A DNA stretch of 9,438 nucleotides from JBBRSC01 sp038245795 (GTDB taxonomy: Bacteria > Actinomycetota > Acidimicrobiia > Acidimicrobiales > Microtrichaceae), in NCBI GenBank assembly GCA_038245795.1, contig JBBRSC010000126.1, positions 1 through 9,438 on the forward strand, in the 5' to 3' direction. Numbering within the stretch: the stretch's first letter is position 1; the number at the start of each line of letters is the position of its first letter. Position numbers and translations under genes: made by a program. The notes beneath the pieces are model-generated. The model saw nothing but the letters and a program-made list of their open reading frames with translations, ran no database searches and was not told the DNA's origin. Shown here one piece after another: positions 1 to 6,899 of the stretch.

Positions 1-64
1 ACCGCTCCTCGAATCGGCGAACCCGAAGCATCTGGCGGAACAGCTCCAGCCGGTGATCAGTCAT
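1..64 (-). CDS. TPP-dependent dehydrogenase E1 component, alpha subunit (partial, N-terminus only)
   Basis: Reading the minus strand from an ATG at 64 gives 21 codons before the window edge: MTDHRLELFRQ followed by MLRVRRFEER. The pattern 'L-FRQML-VRRFEE' is the classic N-terminal start of the E1 alpha subunit of pyruvate, acetoin and branched-chain 2-oxoacid dehydrogenases, which use thiamine diphosphate to decarboxylate or cleave the substrate and pass the acyl group to the lipoyl E2. The start lies only 10 nt past the acsA stop, so the two genes are almost certainly co-transcribed. Which substrate is used cannot be told from 21 residues: acetoin dehydrogenase (acoA-like) is attractive beside acsA, but pdhA or bkdA-like remain possible. 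The call rests on a short but distinctive motif and on position. Confidence 0.72.
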   Translation of the reverse strand, partial: MTDHRLELFRQMLRVRRFEER

Positions 65-74
65 GTGGTTTCGC

Positions 75-1868
<1,794 letters not shown>

Positions 1869-2121
1869 CTCTGCCGATTGAATCCCAACCGGTGGCGTCG
1901 ATACAGGGTCCAACGTCACGATTCCCGCAAAAGGTTCCCTCGACGGGGCGTCGCTCAATCCCCGGGCGGCAGATTCGCGAAGTCCGGCGAGCGGGCTTCG
2001 GCAAACGCAGACGGGGCCTCGATATTCGCCGGGGTACCCTTGCGGTCGCCAAACGCAGCGTTCCTCCGATCAATCGCACTGGGTCACGATCGTTGATCTC
2101 GGCCCCATACTGTTCGTGAAA

Positions 2122-2490
2122 TCAACAGGCCCATGCGCTCGGACCGAGGTCCCAAGCCCACGAACGGAACAGGGTGACATAGGTGGAGTCGTAACCCAGT
2201 CCCCAAAGATCGAGGCATTTTGCGACGGCCTCAGCCCGGTTCGACGCCACTACCAGCGTCGCCTTCTCGGTTCCGGGCTCGACGCCACCGGTGCAGGTGT
2301 TGTCGGTAGCCGCGTGCACAGTGACGTTACTCTTCACGTCTGGCGTTCCGGTGTACGACAGGCCACGGTTCCCTGGTGGCATCGACGGGTAGCATCCCGC
2401 CAGCGGCGGCTCCAACGGAGCGGAAGTAGGTGGCGCACACGCCGCCATCATTGCCATCCCCGAAAGAAGTACCGCCAACAACACACCCAT
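2122..2490 (-). CDS. Small secreted lipoprotein of unknown function
   Basis: A 122-residue protein with a hydrophobic N-terminus and a lipobox MAAC (15-18), so the mature form probably starts at lipidated Cys18 on the outer face of the membrane. A Pro-rich linker follows (CAPPTSAPLEPPL), then a small domain with four further cysteines at 33, 66, 92 and 122, the last being the C-terminal residue. The even number suggests two disulfides. I do not recognise the domain. The ATG at 2490 is the only usual start after an in-frame TAG. The residues just upstream in frame would read IKR, which would suit a signal-peptide n-region, and the GAGGAG motif lies 15 nt before the ATG (too far), so a rare ATA start at 2499 is conceivable. 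It has its own promoter-like sequence and is separated from acsA by about 250 nt, so it may be monocistronic. Confidence 0.7.
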   Translation of the reverse strand: MGVLLAVLLSGMAMMAACAPPTSAPLEPPLAGCYPSMPPGNRGLSYTGTPDVKSNVTVHAATDNTCTGGVEPGTEKATLVVASNRAEAVAKCLDLWGLGYDSTYVTLFRSWAWDLGPSAWAC

Positions 2491-2523
2491 ACGCTTTATT
2501 GCACTCTCCTCGCTGCAACCTCG

Positions 2524-2553
2524 ACTCTAAAGAGCAACTCGCGCAACTGGCAA
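2524..2553 (-). promoter_or_regulatory. Putative sigma70-type promoter for the lipoprotein gene
   Basis: On the minus strand TTGCCA (2553-2548) is followed after 18 nt by TAGAGT (2529-2524). They match the TTGACA and TATAAT consensus at 5 and 4 of 6 positions. Transcription would start near 2517, giving a leader of roughly 27 nt that contains GAGGAG before the lipoprotein start at 2490. Position and orientation fit; no experimental support. Confidence 0.45.
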
Positions 2554-2562
2554 CGGTGTGGA

Positions 2563-2580
2563 GGGGGGACCGGTCCCCCC
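2563..2580. repeat. Perfect 18-bp palindrome in the divergent intergenic region
   Basis: GGGGGGACCGGTCCCCCC reads identically on both strands with no mismatch and no spacer. It sits just upstream of the -35 box proposed for the lipoprotein gene and upstream of the channel gene, between two divergently transcribed genes. A dimeric repressor or activator site is one reading; as RNA it has no room for a loop without opening central pairs. It also falls two codons into the longest possible reading of the channel ORF (GTG 2558), which argues that this part is not coding. No T-tract follows, so it is not a normal terminator. Confidence 0.85.
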
Positions 2581-2833
2581 GAACGCGTCCGGATGTGCGC
2601 TGGCTCGAACAGGCAGATCGTCTCGCGATTCGTCAACTTGGGGTTGCGTGAGAATCTCATTGGCCAGGGTGGAGCGGCACCCCAGGTTGATGGGCTTTGC
2701 AGCCGGCCCGAAAACGTTCTGCAGGCATGTCGCAAGCGAGCGCCTGCGGCGCAGCCGACCGATTCATCACCTACCAGCATCGCCACCGGCGAGCGTCCCC
2801 GACGAGTCGAGTACCGATGCCTACGATTCTTCG
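2581..2833. other. Intergenic stretch without a supported gene
   Basis: Open frames run through this stretch on both strands, including an in-frame extension of the channel ORF upstream to GTG 2558 or ATG 2690, but codon third positions are not clearly G/C-biased, and the conceptual peptides are rich in Arg, Ser and Pro without hydrophobic or recognisable segments. I treat it as the upstream region of the channel gene. Apart from the promoter-like box near its end I see no further structured element. Confidence 0.5.
2822..2827 (+). promoter_or_regulatory. Possible -10 box for a leaderless channel transcript
   Basis: TACGAT fits the actinobacterial TANNNT -10 pattern and ends 6 nt before the in-frame GTG at 2834, the spacing expected when transcription starts at the start codon itself. 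The hexamer 17 nt upstream, CCGACG, is a poor -35. Such a box can occur by chance, so this only modestly supports the GTG 2834 start. Confidence 0.3.
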
Positions 2834-3421
2834 GTGTCACCGACCAGACGAGCTCGCGCTCTGGGCCGAACGGCCGTGCCATCACAACGACTCGACGAAC
2901 TCGACCAGCGCCAACGCCGACGCGAAGTGTTTCGCACCAGCCTTCGGCTGATGGTGACCTTCGTGCTGGTCGTTGGCCTCTACTACCTCGCGCCGGTTGA
3001 CGACTCCGATGGAACCGAGGTGATCATTCGGCTCCTGTCCAGCCTGCTGCTCTTCATAGCCGTACTGATCTGGCAATTTCGCAACACCGTCAACGCCGCA
3101 GTCCCCCAGCTTCGAGCTGTCGAGGCACTGGGCTCGTCAATCCCGTTGTTCCTCGTGATCTTCGCCATGGTGTATCTCTCGATATCGCGGTTATCGCCCG
3201 CAAGTTTCACCGAACCGCTCAATCACACTCGTGCGCTGTACTTCTCCATCACCACATTCGCAACGGTCGGGTTCGGCGACATCACTCCTCGTACAGACGC
3301 CACCCGGCTGGTCGTAGCTGTGCAGATGCTGCTCGACCTCCTGCTCTTGGGGAGCATCGTGAAGGTCTTGAGCCTCGCAACCAAACGAGGGCTCGAGACA
3401 ACAGGCGAGCCGAACGAATAG
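2834..3421 (+). CDS. Small potassium-selective ion channel (Ion_trans_2-type pore)
   Basis: Membrane protein predicted to form a tetrameric K+ pore. Numbered from GTG 2834 (195 residues): a charged, Arg-rich N-terminus (about 5-33), TM1 37-55, TM2 63-80, a connecting amphipathic stretch, TM3 102-118, pore helix plus selectivity filter TTFATVGFGDITP (140-152), TM4 158-180, then a short charged tail. TVGFGD is the K+-channel signature. There is no RCK, TrkA-N or cyclic-nucleotide domain and no arginine-rich voltage sensor, so gating is not evident from sequence. The start is uncertain: GTG 2834 is preceded by a TACGAT box, GTG 2876 would give 181 residues, and ATG 2690 or GTG 2558 would add low-complexity sequence that looks non-coding. 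None has a good Shine-Dalgarno. The lipoprotein gene is divergent; nothing clearly follows in an operon. Confidence 0.9.
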   Translation: MSPTRRARALGRTAVPSQRLDELDQRQRRREVFRTSLRLMVTFVLVVGLYYLAPVDDSDGTEVIIRLLSSLLLFIAVLIWQFRNTVNAAVPQLRAVEALGSSIPLFLVIFAMVYLSISRLSPASFTEPLNHTRALYFSITTFATVGFGDITPRTDATRLVVAVQMLLDLLLLGSIVKVLSLATKRGLETTGEPNE

Positions 3422-3424
3422 CGC

Positions 3425-3620
3425 TCGCTCGTGATCGACGGCCTCCTCGGCGGTGACGTTGTGATGGCACTTCGTCGTGTGCTGGACCGCGGCGAGGCCG
3501 TCACGCAGATCGTTGCGCATGTGCATGCCGTACACACGGGTGGTTGTCTCGTCGACCGCCCGGCGGAAAACGCCGTCGATAATCTCAGACCCGAGCTGAG
3601 GTACCGGTGCGCCCCGGCCG
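3425..3620 (-). other. Unassigned open frame with coding-like composition, possible gene remnant
   Basis: The 316-nt gap between the channel stop and the tRNA holds a minus-strand frame whose third positions are strongly G/C-ended across roughly 3425-3600 (about 48 of 58 codons by hand count), as in the neighbouring real genes. The conceptual peptide includes EIIDGVFRRAVDETTTRVYG and MHMRNDLRDGLAAVQHTT, which look like soluble helical protein. It has no stop before running into the antisense of the channel gene, and its upstream part passes through the stem-loop and the tRNA, so an intact gene is unlikely. A plus-strand alternative, GTG 3431 to TGA 3664 (77 codons), starts 9 nt after the channel stop but has weaker composition. 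I recognise no family in either; treat it as a remnant or chance. Confidence 0.25.
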
Positions 3621-3698
3621 CCTGTCAAAATCGGGGATTCGAGAATTCCGTGACCAAAATGTGACGACCGAGCCATTTCGGCCATCTGGCGTCGCTCG

Positions 3699-3724
3699 AA
3701 ACCCCTGATTTCATTGGGGTTTTT
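3699..3724. terminator. Stem-loop terminator between the channel side and tRNA-Gln
   Basis: AAACCCC (3699-3705) and GGGGTTT (3716-3722) form a 7-bp stem around a 10-nt loop. On the plus strand the stem runs into TTTTT, as in an intrinsic terminator for transcripts from the channel side. On the minus strand it lies 13 nt beyond the tRNA 3' end and is followed by only TTTC, so it could also end the tRNA transcript less efficiently. Confidence 0.55.
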
Positions 3725-3737
3725 CGTCGTTTTTGAG

Positions 3738-3809
3738 CTCGGGGGGGAGGACTCGAACCCCCAACGACTGGACCAGAACCAGCTGTGTTGCCAATTACAC
3801 CACCCCCGA
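3738..3809 (-). tRNA. tRNA-Gln (anticodon CUG)
   Basis: The minus strand folds into a full cloverleaf of 72 nt: acceptor TCGGGGG with CCCCCGA, discriminator G; D arm GTG-loop-CAC containing TAATTGGCAA; anticodon stem GCTGG with CCAGT closing on the loop TTCTGGT, which places CTG at 34-36 and reads the glutamine codon CAG; a 4-nt variable region; and T arm GGGGG-TTCGAGT-CCTCC with one G-U pair. No CCA is encoded, so the tail is added after transcription. It resembles bacterial tRNA-Gln in the GTGTAATTGGC D arm. It stands alone, with a stem-loop downstream. Confidence 0.96.
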
Positions 3810-3853
3810 TCGGTGGTTCCCGCCGAAGCGGAGCTGCCCTGAGGCAGCGACGA

Positions 3854-3882
3854 ACTGTAGCAATCCGCTCGACCAACTCGCA
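3854..3882 (-). promoter_or_regulatory. Weak candidate promoter for tRNA-Gln
   Basis: On the minus strand TACAGT (3859-3854) fits TANNNT, with TGCGAG 17 nt upstream (3882-3877) as a poor -35. It would start transcription about 40 nt before the tRNA. Only position and the -10 match support it. Confidence 0.28.
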
Positions 3883-3979
3883 CACTCGGTTTCCGAGGCG
3901 CAGCGCTGCCGTTCATCGCGGTCCGGAACCCGAGATGAACATCGGGTGACCGAGCGCGTCCCCGCTGCGTTCCCCCGGT

Positions 3980-3985
3980 TAAGTT
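3980..3985 (+). promoter_or_regulatory. Possible -10 box for leaderless transcription of the transporter operon
   Basis: TAAGTT (TANNNT) ends 8 nt before the ATG of the ATPase gene, and no Shine-Dalgarno-like purine run sits at the usual distance before that ATG. This is the arrangement of leaderless genes common in actinobacteria. No good -35 is visible, and the operon may use another promoter between 3810 and 3980. Confidence 0.35.
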
Positions 3986-3993
3986 GAGCCGCC

Positions 3994-5085
3994 ATGAGCT
4001 CGGTCCGCTTCGAAGCAGTCACCAAAACCTTCGATGACGTCACGGCAGTCGACTCGCTCGATCTCGAGATCCCCGACGGCGAATTCTGCGTGTTGCTTGG
4101 GCCCTCTGGTTGCGGCAAGACCACCGCCCTCCGGATGATCGCAGGGCTCGACACCATCACCGACGGCACGCTCCGTATCGATGACCAGGTCATCAATGAC
4201 ATCCCGGCGCGTCAACGAGACATCGCGATGGTGTTCCAGAGCTACGCGCTCTACCCGCACATGACCGTTCGCAAGAACATCGAGTCCCCGCTCACGGCGC
4301 GAGGCAAGATCGACTCGGCCGAGCGGGACCAACGCGTCCACGACGCCGCTGAGATGCTCGACCTCACGCCGTACCTCGACCGCAAGCCGGGCGCACTCTC
4401 CGGCGGTCAACGCCAACGCGTTGCGCTGGCCCGCGCCATCGTGCGACGACCGGGCGTGTTCCTCATGGACGAACCGCTCTCGAATCTCGATGCCAAACTC
4501 CGCACCCAGACACGCCTCGAACTCGTCGATCTGTGGCGGCGTCTCGGCACCACATTCGTCTATGTGACCCACGATCAGGTCGAAGCGATGACGATGGCCA
4601 CGATGGTTGCCGTCATGAGCATGGGTCGGTTGCAGCAGGTCGGAGCCCCGCAAGATGTCTACGACCGCCCGGCGAACCTCTTCGTCGCAGGGTTCATCGG
4701 CAGCCCGCCCATGAACACCATCGCCGGCACGTTCGCCGCCGGACACATCGTGACCGATGCCGGCACGGTGCCCCTCGAGCCCAACGCGACGCTCAGCACC
4801 TCCGAACGGCCACTGATCAACCAACCGGTGACCGGCCAGCACGTGATCGCCGGAATCCGCCCCGAGCACCTCACCGTGGGAGGATCCGACCTCACCGCCA
4901 CAGTCATCGCCGTTGAGCTGCTCGGCCACGAGCGCCACGTCATCTGCCAGGTCGCCGACGGCCGATGGACCGCCCGTCAGGAAGCTGATGCTGCGCCCAT
5001 CGCCCCGGGTGACACCATCGGCCTCGGGGTAGACGCCGATCGAGTCCATGTCTTCGACCCCGAATCAGGCGAGCGTCACAACTGA
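3994..5085 (+). CDS. ugpC: ABC transporter ATP-binding protein, UgpC/MalK/MsmK family
   Basis: Cytoplasmic ATPase that powers the importer encoded with it. In its 363 residues all nucleotide-binding motifs are intact: Walker A GPSGCGKT (36-43), Q-loop Gln82 in FQSYALYP, signature LSGGQ (135-139), Walker B VFLMDE (155-160) with catalytic Glu160, D-loop SNLDAK (163-168) and switch His193 in THD. Residues from about 235 to the end form the MalK-type regulatory/TOBE region, including GIRPEHL (287-293), which defines the carbohydrate/glycerol-3-phosphate (CUT1-like) ATPase group. ATPases of this group sometimes serve several importers, but the tight linkage here points to the adjacent permeases. 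Its stop overlaps the next start by one base (TGATG at 5083-5087), implying translational coupling. The symbol reflects family, not proven substrate. Confidence 0.93.
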   Translation: MSSVRFEAVTKTFDDVTAVDSLDLEIPDGEFCVLLGPSGCGKTTALRMIAGLDTITDGTLRIDDQVINDIPARQRDIAMVFQSYALYPHMTVRKNIESPLTARGKIDSAERDQRVHDAAEMLDLTPYLDRKPGALSGGQRQRVALARAIVRRPGVFLMDEPLSNLDAKLRTQTRLELVDLWRRLGTTFVYVTHDQVEAMTMATMVAVMSMGRLQQVGAPQDVYDRPANLFVAGFIGSPPMNTIAGTFAAGHIVTDAGTVPLEPNATLSTSERPLINQPVTGQHVIAGIRPEHLTVGGSDLTATVIAVELLGHERHVICQVADGRWTARQEADAAPIAPGDTIGLGVDADRVHVFDPESGERHN

Positions 5086-5951
5086 TGGCTCCTCGCCGCC
5101 GCACCGTCGCTCACGCTCTGGCTGGCTATGCCGTCTTGGCTCCAGCGTTCGCCGTCTTCATCGCCTTCTTCTTCTGGCCGCTCTACCGGCTCGTGCACTA
5201 TTCGCTCTATCAACAGAATGTGCAGGGCACGAAGGAACGGTGGGTCGGGCCCCAGCAGATCGTCGACACTCTCACCGGCTCCGGGTTCCGTCAAGGGCTC
5301 TGGGTCAACATCTTGTTCCTTGTGATGACCGTCCCTGCTGGTGTCATCCTCGGCGTGCTGTTGGCGGTCTCGGCCAACCGACAACTGCGGGGGATCAAAT
5401 TCTTCCGGACGGTCTTCGCGAGCACCATCGCGAGCTCGGTAGCGGTCTCCGCCGTCGTCTTCTTCACCATCGTCAATCCCAACATCGGCGTCTTCAAGAA
5501 CGTCGAATGGCTCTCGCTGAACCACCCCACCAGCGCCTTGTGGGCGGTGTCGCTGTCATCGATCTGGCGCAACCTCGGGCTGACCTTCGTGATCGTGTTG
5601 GCTGGACTGCAAGCCGTTCCGGAGGAAGTGATCGAAGCATCCATCCTCGATGGATTCGGACCGATTCGACGCTTCTTCCGCATCACCGTCCCGCTCATCT
5701 CGCCGACCCTGATGTTCCTGGCAGTCATCCTCACCGTCGACGCCTTCCAGGCATACGCCCAGATGGAGATCCTCACCGGCGGCGGACCTAGCGGCTCCAC
5801 TGAGACGGTGCTGTTCAAGATCACCAAACTCACTGCCCCGAGCGACTTCGGTGCAGGCGCGGCGATGTCGCTCGGCTTGTTCGTCCTGACCGGCATAGTG
5901 GCCGCCGGACAGTTCGCGGTGCTGAACAGGCGGGTTCACTATGGCGAGTAG
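5085..5951 (+). CDS. ugpA: ABC transporter permease, UgpA/MalF-type
   Basis: Inner-membrane subunit of the sugar or glycerophosphate importer, 288 residues with six predicted membrane segments near 11-32, 73-96, 107-130, 152-174, 204-226 and 257-279. The cytoplasmic EAA loop that docks on the ATPase is clear at 184-205 (EASILDGFGPIRRFFRI, then TVPLI), with the conserved Gly and spacing. After the fifth segment comes TGGGPSGSTETVLF (231-244), which is typical of the first permease of CUT1-like systems. It starts inside the stop of the ATPase gene and its own end overlaps the next permease by 11 nt, so the three are translated as a block. Length and topology are normal for UgpA. Confidence 0.93.
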   Translation: MAPRRRTVAHALAGYAVLAPAFAVFIAFFFWPLYRLVHYSLYQQNVQGTKERWVGPQQIVDTLTGSGFRQGLWVNILFLVMTVPAGVILGVLLAVSANRQLRGIKFFRTVFASTIASSVAVSAVVFFTIVNPNIGVFKNVEWLSLNHPTSALWAVSLSSIWRNLGLTFVIVLAGLQAVPEEVIEASILDGFGPIRRFFRITVPLISPTLMFLAVILTVDAFQAYAQMEILTGGGPSGSTETVLFKITKLTAPSDFGAGAAMSLGLFVLTGIVAAGQFAVLNRRVHYGE

Positions 5952-6846
5952 AGGGCTCCTCACCGACGCATCCTCCGCACCACCGGCGCCGCGCGAACGT
6001 CGACGCTCCCGACCAACCGACATCGGGTGGTATGTCGTTCTCACCTTGTTGTCGCTCGTCATCTTGTTCCCACTCTGGATGACGATCGTCCGAGCGCTGT
6101 CGAATCCGTCGAAGTCCTTCTTTCAAACCACACCGTCGTTTCTCCCCGAAGACATCCAGAGGAACGCGTTCTCCCAAGCCTTCACCGAAGGCGGGCTCGG
6201 GCGACCGCTCGCCTACTCACTCGCCCTCGCCATCGTGATCGTCGGCGCACAGATGCTCACCTCGTTGCTGGCCGCGTATGCGTTCGCGTTCTTGGAGTTC
6301 CCTTTCAAACGCGTCCTGTTCGGCATCGTGGTGGCCACACTGCTCCTGCCCGTCGAAGTGACGCTGCTCACCAACATCAAAACATTCCAGAACCTCGGAT
6401 GGATCGCCCCGACGCAGACCTTCGGCGGCGCCACAGGCGCGCTGATCTTTCCGTTTCTCGCCACCGCCGTGGGAATCTTTCTCCTACGTCAGGGATTCCT
6501 CGGCATCCCGAAGGACCTCCGAGATGCCGCCGAACTCGACGGCTACGGGCACCTTCGGTTCCTGTTCCGTGTGGCTGTGCCCGTCACGAGACCGATCATC
6601 GCCAGCTTCTTGCTGATCTCGTTTCTCAGCACGTACAACCAGTACGTGTGGCCCCGCCAAGCAGTCCAGAACGAGCGCTACAGCACCATCCAGCTCACAC
6701 TCCGAGCCGTTGCTGGCCAACGCCTCGACCAGCTCAATCTTCCGTTCGCGGCTGCCATCATCGCATCGATCCCAGTTCTCATCTTGTTGATCGCATTCCA
6801 GCGCCAACTCATCCGCGGCCTCACCGCCGGTGCAGTCAAAGGCTGA
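5941..6846 (+). CDS. ugpE: ABC transporter permease, UgpE/MalG-type
   Basis: Second membrane subunit of the importer, 301 residues. A Pro/Arg-rich cytoplasmic N-terminus (1-27) leads to segments near 28-50, 89-114, 124-146, 163-182, 216-236 and 266-286. The EAA loop is at 193-215 (RDAAELDGYGHLRFLFRVAV followed by PVT). NQYVWPRQAV (233-242), with a Trp-Pro after the fifth segment, matches the MalG/UgpE pattern. The start ATG 5941 lies 11 nt inside the end of the preceding permease, with GGCGGG a few bases upstream as a plausible ribosome site. It forms the translocation pore together with the UgpA-like subunit. Confidence 0.93.
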   Translation: MASRGLLTDASSAPPAPRERRRSRPTDIGWYVVLTLLSLVILFPLWMTIVRALSNPSKSFFQTTPSFLPEDIQRNAFSQAFTEGGLGRPLAYSLALAIVIVGAQMLTSLLAAYAFAFLEFPFKRVLFGIVVATLLLPVEVTLLTNIKTFQNLGWIAPTQTFGGATGALIFPFLATAVGIFLLRQGFLGIPKDLRDAAELDGYGHLRFLFRVAVPVTRPIIASFLLISFLSTYNQYVWPRQAVQNERYSTIQLTLRAVAGQRLDQLNLPFAAAIIASIPVLILLIAFQRQLIRGLTAGAVKG

Positions 6847-6887
6847 TCGCGATCGACCAGACTCACTACCAGCGCTACCCGTCCAAC

Positions 6888-6892
6888 AGGAG
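6888..6892 (+). promoter_or_regulatory. Strong ribosome binding site fixing the binding-protein start
   Basis: AGGAG ends 7 nt before ATG 6900. It selects this start within a frame that remains open far upstream through the permease gene, and it is the best ribosome site in the operon, consistent with the need for excess binding protein. Confidence 0.8.
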
Positions 6893-6899
6893 CTCCACC

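Noticed and set aside
2002..2058. Direct repeat CAAACGCAG at 2002-2010 and 2050-2058 upstream of acsA
   Set aside because: Only 9 nt with two copies and no matching flanks; compatible with chance, though it could be a half-site pair.
2092..2126. Inverted repeat GTTGAT/ATCAAC just after the lipoprotein stop
   Set aside because: The stem is 6 bp with a loop of over 20 nt and no T-tract, too weak to call a terminator.
2116..3000. Plus-strand open frame of 294 codons overlapping the lipoprotein and the channel start
   Set aside because: It is antisense to a lipoprotein with a clear lipobox, then out of frame with the channel, and has no recognisable motif. It is explained by composition.
3191..3916. 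Minus-strand open frame of 241 codons running through the tRNA
   Set aside because: As a whole it spans the tRNA, the stem-loop and the antisense of the channel, so it cannot be one gene. Only its middle part is kept as a low-confidence remnant.
3979..5049. Long minus-strand open frame (356 codons) opposite the ATPase gene
   Set aside because: The plus-strand frame holds every ABC ATPase motif. The antisense frame is Asp/Arg/Gly/His-rich shadow sequence.
6027..6899. Upstream in-frame extension of the binding-protein frame
   Set aside because: It lies within the UgpE-like permease gene in another frame; the AGGAG site and signal peptide fix the start at 6900.
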